A stretch of 64,000 nucleotides of DNA. Source: Paracoccus sp. C2R09 (lineage in GTDB: Bacteria; Pseudomonadota; Alphaproteobacteria; Rhodobacterales; Rhodobacteraceae). Position numbers and translations under genes: made by a program. Below, one piece after another: positions 1-7,256 of this stretch. The stretch is taken from positions 448,073 through 512,072 of the forward strand of contig NZ_JAHKQB010000029.1 in assembly GCF_018860625.1 (NCBI RefSeq). Reading direction: 5' to 3'. Below the pieces are notes generated by a model. It was not told the DNA's origin. It did not search any database and saw only the letters and a list, made by a program, of their open reading frames with translations. Every line of letters starts with the position of its first letter. The first letter of the stretch is position 1.

Positions 1-43
1 AAATCGTTACACGCCTGTCGGAAAAGGACTGATAGGAGGCCAC

Positions 44-310
44 ATGACTGACGACATCAAATCCCGCATCCGCAACATCATCGCCGAACAGGCGATGCTG
101 GAACCCGAACAGGTCACGGATGACGCCACCCCCGAGGAACTGGGCATCGACAGCCTGGGCCTCGTGGAATCCATCTTCGCGATCGAGGAGGAGTTCGACA
201 TCTCGGTCCCCTTCAACGCGAACGAACCCGAGAAATCCGAATTCGACATCTCGAACATGGGCACGATCATCGCGGCGGTCGAGCGGCTGGTGGCGCAGAA
301 GGCGGCATGA
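44..310 (+). CDS. acyl carrier protein (possibly AcpXL-like)
   Basis: Small acidic carrier protein of 88 residues. The motif GIDSLGL carries Ser37, the expected 4'-phosphopantetheine attachment site, so it should hold growing acyl chains as thioesters in the cytoplasm. A strong AGGAGG lies just before the ATG. The stop overlaps the start of the downstream ketosynthase by 4 bases, so the two are translationally coupled and probably work together. It is not in a fabD-fabG-acpP-fabF cluster, and the segment after the carrier serine (EEEFDISVP) resembles the AcpXL carriers used for very long lipid A acyl chains in alphaproteobacteria. That specialised role is inferred; carrier function itself is secure. 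Confidence 0.9.
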   Translation: MTDDIKSRIRNIIAEQAMLEPEQVTDDATPEELGIDSLGLVESIFAIEEEFDISVPFNANEPEKSEFDISNMGTIIAAVERLVAQKAA

Positions 311-1629
311 GCGGCAAGAAAACCGAAAAAGCGCCGCGCCCCAGCAAGGAAGCGCGGATCGACGCGGGCGTGTCCGCCCCTTCGGTCGCGACCAGCGCGG
401 GCGAACTGCGCCGCGACGGGTTGCGTCGCGTGGTGATCACCGGGGCGGGCACGATCAACGCGCTCGGCCATGACGTGAAGACCACGCTCGAGGCATATCG
501 AGAGGGGCGCTGCGGGATCACGCAGCTGGATTTCCGCGACGTGGAACGGCTGTCGATCCAGATCGGCGCGCAGGTTCACAACTGGTCGCCCGAGACCTAC
601 TTCAACCGCCAGCAGATCCTGCTCTACGACAAGTTCACCCAGTTCACGCTGCTTGCCGCCAAGCAGGCGGTCGAGGAATCCGGGCTGCATTTCGAAGGTG
701 CCCTGGGACTGCGGTCCGGCGTGATCCTCGGGACTGCGGGCGGCGGTCTGAACACCTGGGATGAGAATTATCGCGCCGTCTACGAAGAGGGGAAGAATCG
801 CGTTCACCCCTTCGTCGTGCCGAAGCTGATGAACAACGCGGCCGCCAGCCATGTCAGCATGGAATTCGGCCTGCGCGGCCCGGCCTTCACCGTGGCCACG
901 GCCTGCGCCAGTTCGAACCACGCGATGGGGCTGGCCTTCCAGATGGTGCGGTCGGGCGCGGCCGAAGTGATGCTCTGCGGTGGGTCCGAAGCGATGCTGT
1001 GTTTCGGCGGAGTGAAGGCCTGGGAAGGCCTGCGCGTCATGTCCAAGGACGCCTGCCGCCCCTTCAGCGCCAATCGCAATGGCATGGTCCAGGGCGAAGG
1101 CGCGGGCGTCTTCGTCTTCGAAAGCTATGAGCACGCGAAGGCGCGCGGAGCCGAGATCCTGGCCGAGGTCGTGGGCTTTGCCATGTCGTCGGACGCGCAG
1201 GACATCGTCATGCCCTCGGCCCAAGGGGCGGAACGTGCGATCAGCGGCGCGATCGTCGATGCGGGGCTGAACCCTGAGCAGGTCGGCTATATCAACGCGC
1301 ACGGGACCGGCACGGCGGCCAACGACAAGACCGAATGCGCGGCGGTGGCGCGGGCCTTCGGGCATCACGCGGATCGGCTGATGATCAGTTCGACCAAGTC
1401 GATGCACGGCCACCTGATCGGCGGCACCGGCGCGGTCGAGCTGCTGGCCTGCATCATGGCGCTGCGCGACGGGGTGATCGCGCCCACGATCAACTATGAG
1501 GAAAGCGATCCCGAATGCGCGCTGGATGTCGTTCCGAACGAGGCGCGCGAGGCCAAGGTCGATGCCGTGCTGTCGAATGCCTTCGCCTTCGGGGGCCTGA
1601 ACGCGGTCATTGCGCTGCGCCGCGTCTGA
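307..1629 (+). CDS. beta-ketoacyl-ACP synthase, FabF family
   Basis: Condensing enzyme of 440 residues with the thiolase fold. The Cys-His-His triad is visible: Cys200 in TACASSNHA, His332 in NAHGTGTAAND and His367 in KSMHGHLIGG. It should catalyse decarboxylative Claisen condensation of malonyl-ACP with an acyl-ACP. A basic tail of about 35 residues precedes the core, which begins RRVVITGAG. The gene overlaps the preceding acp by 4 bases (ATGA) and is followed by a strong terminator, so the two form a compact unit. The pairing with a dedicated carrier suggests a specialised elongation enzyme such as the FabF-XL type for long lipid A acyl chains rather than housekeeping FabF. That substrate assignment is an inference. 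Confidence 0.9.
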   Translation: MSGKKTEKAPRPSKEARIDAGVSAPSVATSAGELRRDGLRRVVITGAGTINALGHDVKTTLEAYREGRCGITQLDFRDVERLSIQIGAQVHNWSPETYFNRQQILLYDKFTQFTLLAAKQAVEESGLHFEGALGLRSGVILGTAGGGLNTWDENYRAVYEEGKNRVHPFVVPKLMNNAAASHVSMEFGLRGPAFTVATACASSNHAMGLAFQMVRSGAAEVMLCGGSEAMLCFGGVKAWEGLRVMSKDACRPFSANRNGMVQGEGAGVFVFESYEHAKARGAEILAEVVGFAMSSDAQDIVMPSAQGAERAISGAIVDAGLNPEQVGYINAHGTGTAANDKTECAAVARAFGHHADRLMISSTKSMHGHLIGGTGAVELLACIMALRDGVIAPTINYEESDPECALDVVPNEAREAKVDAVLSNAFAFGGLNAVIALRRV

Positions 1630-1650
1630 GGCGGCTTCCGACGAACGAAG

Positions 1651-1680
1651 AAGGCCGCGCCCGGTTGGCGCGGCCTTTTC
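1651..1680 (+). terminator. rho-independent terminator after acp-ketosynthase
   Basis: Perfect 11-bp stem (AAGGCCGCGCC with GGCGCGGCCTT), 5-base loop, then TTTTC. It ends the + strand acp-ketosynthase transcript just before the convergent ialB-like gene. Confidence 0.85.
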
Positions 1681-1702
1681 CATGTCGATCAACCGGGCTG
1701 GA

Positions 1703-2509
1703 TCACTCGGCGGGGGCTTCCTCGGCCTCGAGCTCGGCTTCGCCGGCTTCCGGGGCTGCAGGTGCGGGTTCCTTGGCATAGGCCGCCAATTCATCGAATG
1801 CCGCCGTGAAGCCCGACAACGAGACCGGCAGGCGCACGGGCTTTTCCGGGTCGCCGCCGAAGGGCAGAAGCTGCAGCGTCGCCTCGCGGCCACCTTTCAG
1901 CGCGGCCAGCTCACCATTGGTGAAGCCCAGGCGCGACACGCAGCCCACCGGCGCGCAGAACGCGAAGGGATAGCCGCGAACCTCGCCGCCATCAATCTGC
2001 ATGCCGACACCTTCGATCAGATCGGTTTCCAGCGGGGCCACCAGCGTGGCACCGGCCGCCACATCGCCATTGGTCAGCGGCACGAGCGAGAATTCGGCAA
2101 CGGCGTTGTCGTTCTGATCGCTCAGCAGCTTGTACATCTCGCAGGGGTCCTTGCCCTGGTCGGCACGAATGCAGCGGATCATCCAGTCGCCATGCTCGGA
2201 CTTGGCATAGTAGCTGCCGGGGCCTTCGGACTGTTCGGCGGCAGCGCTTTGGGCGGCGGCCTCGTCGGCGTCGGGCTCTGCGGGATCCGCAGCCGCCTCG
2301 GTGCCTTCGGCGGTCCCGGTTGCCTCGTCGGCAGCGGGCTGATCCTCGGCTGCCGGTGCTTCGGTCTGGGCCCCGGCTTCGGGTTGGGCCCCGGCTTCTG
2401 GCTGTTCCTCGGCGGGGGCCGCGTCCTGCGCCAGGGCGCTGTGCGTGAAGGCCGGAACAGCGATCAGGGCCAGCGCCGCGGCAAGTGCCTGAGAGGTGGT
2501 CTTGAGCAT
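1703..2509 (-). CDS. invasion-associated locus B (IalB) family secreted protein
   Basis: Protein of 268 residues with an N-terminal signal peptide cleaved near ALAQDA (about residue 28), so it is periplasmic or surface-associated. A low-complexity Ala/Glu/Pro linker follows to about residue 95, then the IalB-type domain (GDWMIRC, two Cys in AFCAPVGC, SLSGFTAAFDEL). The C-terminus is again acidic and Ala/Pro rich. IalB proteins of Bartonella are linked to erythrocyte invasion, but the family is common in free-living alphaproteobacteria, where its job is unclear. The gene is monocistronic, convergent with the acp-ketosynthase pair. AAGGGA lies about 9 bases before the start codon. Function beyond the family name cannot be derived here. 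Confidence 0.8.
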   Translation of the reverse strand: MLKTTSQALAAALALIAVPAFTHSALAQDAAPAEEQPEAGAQPEAGAQTEAPAAEDQPAADEATGTAEGTEAAADPAEPDADEAAAQSAAAEQSEGPGSYYAKSEHGDWMIRCIRADQGKDPCEMYKLLSDQNDNAVAEFSLVPLTNGDVAAGATLVAPLETDLIEGVGMQIDGGEVRGYPFAFCAPVGCVSRLGFTNGELAALKGGREATLQLLPFGGDPEKPVRLPVSLSGFTAAFDELAAYAKEPAPAAPEAGEAELEAEEAPAE

Positions 2510-2631
2510 GTGTTATCTTCCCTTTGCTCGATCCATTGACGCGCCCTAGCATGACCAAGGCAGCTTGTCAGTTGTTTACGCAGAGAGGCTGGCATCACCT
2601 TGGCTTGAACACAAGCGACTGACAGGGCGTG

Positions 2632-2665
2632 AAAAACGCGAAAGGCCGCAGCTTTTGCCGCGGCC
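2632..2665 (-). terminator. terminator-like hairpin, minus strand
   Basis: On the minus strand GGCCGC pairs with GCGGCC with a partly paired interior, followed by TTTCGCG and then five T. It lies upstream of the ialB-like promoter region, so it would end a minus-strand transcript that starts further right. Confidence 0.5.
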
Positions 2666-2770
2666 CCTTGCTTTCGCAATTTTCCCTGCCGGACTGGCCG
2701 GTCATCATTGGGGGCAGGCTAGTCTCGAACCCGTGATCAGTCAACCGTGCAGACATATCGCGCCGATCAC

Positions 2771-2798
2771 AAAAAAGCCGCGCCCCGAAAGGCGCGGC
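2771..2798 (-). terminator. rho-independent terminator, minus strand
   Basis: Perfect 8-bp stem (GCCGCGCC with GGCGCGGC), 6-base loop, followed on the minus strand by six T. This is a textbook terminator, yet only about 130 bases of non-coding DNA separate it from the divergent HerA-like gene on the right. Any transcript it ends is therefore short, or antisense to that gene. Confidence 0.6.
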
Positions 2799-2851
2799 CA
2801 GTCAACAGAGAGGAACATCCGCCGAAAAGCGCCGCCAGTCGGTGCGATACG

Positions 2852-2892
2852 GACAATCCAACCTTGCCAAAGGAAGGTTAAGATTGTCTTTT
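2852..2892 (+). terminator. nested hairpin with T-tract before the HerA-like gene
   Basis: Outer arms GACAATC/GATTGTC (2852-2858, 2882-2888) and inner arms AACCTT/AAGGTT (2860-2865, 2874-2879) are perfect and are followed by TTTT. It lies 35 bases before the next start codon, so it is either the end of a short + strand RNA or an attenuator in the leader of the next gene. Confidence 0.6.
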
Positions 2893-2926
2893 CGATGCGC
2901 ATGTTGCTGCGACGACAGGAGGGGTC

Positions 2927-4495
2927 ATGGCCGGAGTTCTGGATCTGGAGAACGGGACCGCCTTCGTCGGCGGCGCAGGGCAGGAATACGCGACCCCCGA
3001 AACCCTGCTTCTGAACTATGCCAATCGGCACGGCCTGATCGCGGGCGCCACGGGTACGGGCAAGACGGTGACCCTGCAGACCCTGGCCGAGAGCCTGTCG
3101 CTGGCGGGCGTGCCGGTCTTTCTGTCGGATGTGAAGGGCGATCTGTCGGGTCTGGCGCGCAGCGGATCCGAAGCGGCCAAGCTGCACGATGCCTTCCTGT
3201 CGCGCGCCGACAGGATCGGGTTGACGCTGGATTACCAGGATTTCCCGGTGACCTTCTGGGACGTCTGGGGCCAGCAGGGCCACCCCGTTCGCACCACCCC
3301 GGCCGAGATGGGGCCGCTGCTGCTGTCGCGCCTGATGGGCCTGACGCCTGCGCAGGAGGGGGTGATGAACATCGCCTTCCGCGTGGCCGACGAAGAGGCT
3401 TTGCCGCTGCTGGACCTCAAGGATCTTCAGTCGATGCTGATCTGGGTCGGGCAGAACGCCTCGGACCTGTCGCTGCGCTATGGCAATGTCAGCACGGCCA
3501 GCGTCGGCGCGATCCAGCGGGCGTTGCTGGTGCTCGAGAACGAGGGCGGCGACAGCCTGTTCGGGGAACCCGCGCTGGAACTGTCGGACCTGCTGCGCGT
3601 CGCACCTGACGGGAAGGGTGTGGTCAACATTCTTGCCGCCGACAGGCTGATGAACGCGCCGCGGCTCTATGCGACGTTCCTGCTGTGGCTGCTGTCCGAG
3701 CTGTTCGAGCAGCTGCCCGAGGTGGGCGACCCGGACGTGCCGAAGGCCGCCTTCTTCTTCGACGAGGCGCATCTGCTGTTCGACGATGCACCCAAGGCCC
3801 TGATCGAAAAGGTCGAGCGGGTCGCGCGGTTGATCCGCTCCAAGGGGGTCAGCGTCTGGTTCGTCAGCCAGAACCCTGCGGATATTCCCGACGACGTGCT
3901 GGGGCAGCTGGGCAACCGGGTCCAGCATGCGCTTCGGGCCTTTACCGCCAAGGATCAGAAGGCGCTGCGCGACGCGGCGCAGAATTACCGACCAAATCCC
4001 GAATTCGACATCGCCGATGCGATCCAGGCGGTGGGCACGGGCGAGGCGGTGACTTCCTTTCTTATGCGCAAGGGGCAGCCTGGTATCGCGCAGAGGACGC
4101 TGATACGTCCGCCCTTCAGCCAATTGGGTCCGATCACCGCCGATGAACGCGCCCGGATCCTGGCGGCATCGCCGATGGGCGCGAAATACGACAAGCCGCT
4201 GGACCGTGAATCCGCACACGAGATCCTGGCCAGGCGCACCGTGGAAGCCGCTGCGAAGGCGGCCGAGGAGGAACGTTCCGACGACGATCTGTTCGACATG
4301 CCGAACGGCGGGTCGGAATACAGCCGCGGGCGGCGATATGAGCCGCGGGAACGACCCGCGCGCAGCACCAGGTCCAGCAGGTCGGACAGCATCGCCGAAA
4401 CCTTCGGCAAGAGCCTTGCACGGCAGCTGGGAACGCGGACCGGCAAGGCGCTTGTGCGGGGGGTGCTGGGTTCGCTGCTGGGCAAGCGGACCTAG
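2927..4495 (+). CDS. HerA-like / DUF853 ATPase
   Basis: Cytoplasmic P-loop ATPase of 522 residues in the HerA-FtsK superfamily (DUF853, YjgR-type). Walker A is GATGTGKT at residues 40-47, and a Walker B-like FFFDEAHLLFDD follows near 275. SQNPADIPDDVLGQLGNR matches the family's sensor region. The C-terminal 60 residues are Arg-rich and probably disordered, ending in RGVLGSLLGKRT. HerA proteins translocate DNA in repair or defence complexes, but the DUF853 branch has no firm role. No nuclease partner (NurA, SIR2, DUF4297) is adjacent, so I do not call a defence system. AGGAGGGG supports this start. The stop overlaps the stop of the convergent DUF6477-like gene by 4 bases. Confidence 0.85.
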   Translation: MAGVLDLENGTAFVGGAGQEYATPETLLLNYANRHGLIAGATGTGKTVTLQTLAESLSLAGVPVFLSDVKGDLSGLARSGSEAAKLHDAFLSRADRIGLTLDYQDFPVTFWDVWGQQGHPVRTTPAEMGPLLLSRLMGLTPAQEGVMNIAFRVADEEALPLLDLKDLQSMLIWVGQNASDLSLRYGNVSTASVGAIQRALLVLENEGGDSLFGEPALELSDLLRVAPDGKGVVNILAADRLMNAPRLYATFLLWLLSELFEQLPEVGDPDVPKAAFFFDEAHLLFDDAPKALIEKVERVARLIRSKGVSVWFVSQNPADIPDDVLGQLGNRVQHALRAFTAKDQKALRDAAQNYRPNPEFDIADAIQAVGTGEAVTSFLMRKGQPGIAQRTLIRPPFSQLGPITADERARILAASPMGAKYDKPLDRESAHEILARRTVEAAAKAAEEERSDDDLFDMPNGGSEYSRGRRYEPRERPARSTRSSRSDSIAETFGKSLARQLGTRTGKALVRGVLGSLLGKRT

Positions 4496-4821
4496 ATTGC
4501 GGCGCTGGCGGGGGGCGCGGCCGCGATGGCGGCGCGCATCTCGGCAAGGATCGCGATGACCAGCAGCACATGCCGCTTGATGTCGTATTCGGCCAGCTTC
4601 TCAAGACGCATGTCGTTCTGGATCTGCTCTTCCGCGCGCAACCGGGACAGCGCCATGCCGGGCGCCGGGCAACGGTCCGAATGCAGCAGGCGCGGCAGAT
4701 CGCGGTCGCGCCGCCAGCCGCGCTGACCCTCGCGGGCGGCGCGGATCAGGGTGCCGGGACGGCGCAGTTCACCGGTGCGGGGGCGGGCACGGAACTGAAT
4801 GACATTCGTCGCATTATTCAT
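4492..4821 (-). CDS. DUF6477-like small protein
   Basis: Protein of 109 residues starting MNNATNVIQF, chosen because AAAGGA lies 8 bases upstream; an ATG 14 codons further upstream lacks a comparable site. It is Arg-rich (LRRPGTLIRAAREGQRGWRRDRDL) with a helical C-terminal half (LRAEEQIQNDMRLEKLAEYDIKRHVLLVIAILAEMRAA is split here only by its own Arg and Glu residues). This fits a Rhodobacteraceae family I recall as DUF6477. It diverges from the two-HTH regulator at 5038 and shares a 216-bp promoter region with it. That adjacency recalls the small partner gene beside gafA in Rhodobacter, but the link is an inference. Confidence 0.65.
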   Translation of the reverse strand: MNNATNVIQFRARPRTGELRRPGTLIRAAREGQRGWRRDRDLPRLLHSDRCPAPGMALSRLRAEEQIQNDMRLEKLAEYDIKRHVLLVIAILAEMRAAIAAAPPASAAI

Positions 4822-4920
4822 GGTTGCTGTCCTTTCTGGGTGCATGGACAGACCTTCACACAACTTTTTGATGTGTTGCCGGATCGCCCGAAGCAGCGCG
4901 CGCTCGGGCAGGGTTTCTTT

Positions 4921-4940
4921 AGGGATTGTTAGGGATTGTT
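4921..4940. repeat. tandem 10-bp direct repeat
   Basis: Two perfect adjacent copies of AGGGATTGTT in the divergent promoter region between the DUF6477-like gene and the two-HTH regulator. They could be regulator half-sites or a replication-slippage product. Confidence 0.6.
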
Positions 4941-4953
4941 GCGTCTATCTGCT

Positions 4954-4977
4954 TCAACACCCTGTTAACCAACAGGG
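4954..4977. promoter_or_regulatory. CtrA-like box overlapping a 7-bp-arm palindrome
   Basis: TCAA-N7-TTAA at 4954-4968 reads on the other strand as TTAA-N7-TTGA, one base from the CtrA consensus TTAA-N7-TTAA. It overlaps a perfect inverted repeat CCCTGTT/AACAGGG with a 4-base centre (4960-4977). The site is 60 bases before the start of the HTH gene and serves the divergent gene as well. Binding by CtrA or by the HTH protein itself is a hypothesis. Confidence 0.45.
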
Positions 4978-5037
4978 AGGGAATGCAACCCAGGGTAGTC
5001 TCCTGTTGGGCTGCCCAAGGACAACAAGGGACCTGAC

Positions 5038-6162
5038 ATGACTATTTTGACCGGTGATTTCGCAATTGATCCAAGCGTTGCGGAGCACCGTTCGGTGCAA
5101 CAACCCTTGAGCACTGCACGCGACGACCTGACCGACGACGCGAAGATGTATCTGCGCCATGTCGAAGACGGCATCACCATCCGCGCCCTTGCCCGCGAGG
5201 CAGGGTGCCACGCATCCACCATCCTGCGTCGCATCCGCCGCTTCGAGGCCCGCCGCGAAGACCCGCTGGTGGATGCGGCCCTGACCGATGCGCCCCAGCG
5301 CCCCGGTGACGACCGCGAGATGCTGCGCGTCCTTCGCCGGTTGGCCGAGCCGGGCGCGGTCATGGCATCCTCTCCCTCGATGGAGAAGGCGATCGTCAGC
5401 CGCGACGACATGCGCACCGCCGTCTTGGACCGGGCGCTGGCCGAACAGATGGCGCTGAGCGGCTGGGTCGTCCAGAAGGGGCAGGGCGGAGCGATCCTGC
5501 GCTATATCATTTCACCTGCCGGTCGGGACGCGTTGCGCAAGATGATGCGGGCCGCGCGGCAGAAAGGGGCCGTTCCGGGGCATACCTCGTTCGCCGATGC
5601 ACGCCCGGTCGAGACCGAGGGCATGGCCGAGGCCCAGGCCGGCTTCGATCACGCCGACAACCACCGCGTCTGGGACGAACGCGTCATCGAGGACCCAGAA
5701 GACGGCCAGCGCCGACGGACCCGCGTCAATATCGCCGAGAGCCCGCTTCTGGTCATGGCGCGTCGCCGCGACCACATGGGCCAGCCCTTCCTGACCACCG
5801 CGCAGGTCGCCGCGGGCGAACGTCTGCGCGAGGATTTCGAGCTGGCACAGATGGGGCCGCGGGTGACCCAGAACTGGGACGGCTTCATGACCGCGGGCAT
5901 CGACGTGTCGCATTCGGGCAGCGGGTATCGCGGCGGATCGGAATCGGCCCGCGACCGCGTCGCCATGGCGCTGCGTGAACTGGGCCCGGGGCTGGGCGAC
6001 GTCGTGCTGCGGGTCTGCTGCTTCCTCGACGGGATCGAGCAGACCGAACGGCGCCTGGGCTGGTCGGCCCGCTCGGGCAAGATCGTGCTGCGGCTGGCCC
6101 TGATGCGCTTGGAACGCCATTACGCGGAAACCTATGGCAAGGGCGCGCGCCTGATCGGCTGA
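5038..6162 (+). CDS. two-HTH regulator, DUF6456-like, candidate GafA-type activator
   Basis: Protein of 374 residues with no membrane segment. Residues 36-74 (LREAGCHASTILRRIRRF region) form a clear helix-turn-helix. The middle is Arg-rich and unassigned. The last 73 residues (302-374) are helical, with a second HTH-like stretch around RRLGWSARSGKIVLRLAL. I recall this architecture as DUF6456 in Rhodobacteraceae. The length, the paired HTH elements, the small divergent neighbour and a CtrA-like promoter box all resemble gafA, the direct activator of the Rhodobacter gene transfer agent. I could not align it, so the name is not assigned. A strong terminator follows. DNA binding is likely; the target is unknown. 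Confidence 0.65.
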   Translation: MTILTGDFAIDPSVAEHRSVQQPLSTARDDLTDDAKMYLRHVEDGITIRALAREAGCHASTILRRIRRFEARREDPLVDAALTDAPQRPGDDREMLRVLRRLAEPGAVMASSPSMEKAIVSRDDMRTAVLDRALAEQMALSGWVVQKGQGGAILRYIISPAGRDALRKMMRAARQKGAVPGHTSFADARPVETEGMAEAQAGFDHADNHRVWDERVIEDPEDGQRRRTRVNIAESPLLVMARRRDHMGQPFLTTAQVAAGERLREDFELAQMGPRVTQNWDGFMTAGIDVSHSGSGYRGGSESARDRVAMALRELGPGLGDVVLRVCCFLDGIEQTERRLGWSARSGKIVLRLALMRLERHYAETYGKGARLIG

Positions 6163-6178
6163 CCCGGATCGACATGCT

Positions 6179-6213
6179 GCAAAAAGGGGGGCCGTCGATG
6201 CCCCCCTTTTTGC
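6179..6213 (+). terminator. rho-independent terminator after the two-HTH gene
   Basis: Perfect 14-bp stem in which AAAAAGGGGGGC pairs with GCCCCCCTTTTT, both flanked by the GC pair, with a 7-base loop and the T-tract inside the 3' arm. The symmetrical A and T tracts could make it work in both directions. Confidence 0.8.
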
Positions 6214-6248
6214 CGCCTTGTTGTTCCCCCCGGCACAGGATTAGGGTC

Positions 6249-6265
6249 GTTGCAGCATTTGCAAC
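6249..6265 (+). promoter_or_regulatory. LysR-type operator upstream of oxyR
   Basis: Perfect inverted repeat GTTGCA-N5-TGCAAC containing the T-N11-A LysR signature, 20 bases before the oxyR start. It probably mediates autoregulation. Confidence 0.5.
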
Positions 6266-6284
6266 ATGTCCGATCACGGATCTC

Positions 6285-7187
6285 ATGAATATCACCCTCC
6301 GCCAGCTGCGCTATTTCCTGTCCCTCTGCGAGCATGCGCATTTCACCCGCGCGGCCGAGGCGATCAACGTGACGCAGCCGGCCTTGTCCATGCAGATCCG
6401 CGCGCTGGAGGAGGAGATCGGCGCTAAGCTGGTCGAGCGGACCAGCGGCGGTGTCGTCCTGACGCCCCAGGGCCGCACGTTGGAGGAACAGGCGCGGCGG
6501 GTCATGGCATCCATGGCGGGGCTGGAACTGGCCGTACGCAGGCCGGGGCAGGGCGGTCGCCTGATGCTGGGGATGATCCCCACGGTCGCGCCCTATCTGC
6601 TGCCTGCGGCGCTGCCCCTGCTGCGGGCTCGCGATATCGGGCGCGACCTGCACCTGCGAGAGGCGCAGACCGAACGCCTGATGGACGAACTGACCACCGG
6701 CCATCTGGATGCGATCGTGGTGGCGACCCCGCCGACCGAGGCGGGCGTGGATGCGATCCCCCTGTTCACCGATCGGTTTCTTCTGGCCGGCAGCACCAAC
6801 CGCATCGAGGAGATGCGCGGCCAGATCGTCGAGCCGCGCACGCTGGACCCCGGCCAGCTGCTGCTGCTGGACGAAGGGCACTGCCTGGGCGATCAGGCAT
6901 TGGAGGTCTGCGGCCTTGGTCGCGGGCGCGGGCGGCTGGATCTGGGTGCGGCATCGCTGGCGACGCTGTGCAGGTTGGCGGCGCAGGGCATGGGTCTGAC
7001 CTTTCTGCCCGAAATCGCGCGCGCCCAGGAACTGGCTGCCGCCCCCGGATTGACCGCAATGCGGTTCCCCGATCCGCAGCCCCTGCGCGAGGTTCTGCTG
7101 CTGCGCCGAAGTTCGACCCCGGCGGGCGGCTGGATCGACGACCTGGCAGGCATCCTGCGCCAGGCGGCGGGGCCGCTGCTGGCCTGA
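6285..7187 (+). CDS. oxyR: hydrogen peroxide-sensing LysR regulator OxyR
   Basis: LysR-family regulator of 300 residues. The start MNITLRQLRYF opens directly on the winged HTH (residues 1-60, TRAAEAINVTQPALSMQIRALEEE); a longer upstream frame is not needed. The C-terminal sensing domain has GHCLGDQALEVC, placing Cys200 and Cys209 exactly where Escherichia coli OxyR has its redox pair Cys199/Cys208. It should form a disulfide under peroxide and activate defence genes. No katG or ahpC is beside it. Instead it is followed after 69 bases by lipA on the same strand. A LysR-type inverted repeat just upstream suggests autoregulation. Confidence 0.88.
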   Translation: MNITLRQLRYFLSLCEHAHFTRAAEAINVTQPALSMQIRALEEEIGAKLVERTSGGVVLTPQGRTLEEQARRVMASMAGLELAVRRPGQGGRLMLGMIPTVAPYLLPAALPLLRARDIGRDLHLREAQTERLMDELTTGHLDAIVVATPPTEAGVDAIPLFTDRFLLAGSTNRIEEMRGQIVEPRTLDPGQLLLLDEGHCLGDQALEVCGLGRGRGRLDLGAASLATLCRLAAQGMGLTFLPEIARAQELAAAPGLTAMRFPDPQPLREVLLLRRSSTPAGGWIDDLAGILRQAAGPLLA

Positions 7188-7256
7188 CGCGTGGCGCGTT
7201 GCCATTCCGGTCCGAAAGGCCTATTTCTGTCGGAACCGCGACCGAAAGGAATTGCT

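Larger units (their letters stand above)
2510..2926. other. 417-bp intergenic gap with three hairpins, no convincing CDS
   Basis: The ialB-like promoter must lie at the left edge. The rest has no open frame with a credible ribosome binding site. It holds three terminator-like hairpins (2632-2665 and 2771-2798 reading on the minus strand, 2852-2892 reading on the plus strand) that do not sit at the end of any recognisable gene. This may mean small untranslated RNAs. Confidence 0.6.

Noticed and set aside
7..1893. Long open frame of about 628 codons on the minus strand
   Set aside because: It lies opposite the acp-ketosynthase pair and ialB-like gene, has no ribosome binding site and reads as an Arg/His/Gly-rich antisense frame, a by-product of high G+C.
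2690..2740. tRNA-like T-arm (GGGTTCGAGA) on the minus strand
   Set aside because: The bases that should form the T stem do not pair and no anticodon or acceptor arm can be drawn.
2927..4495. HerA-like ATPase as a defence system
   Set aside because: No nuclease, SIR2 or other effector partner is adjacent, and the DUF853 branch is widespread as a single housekeeping gene.
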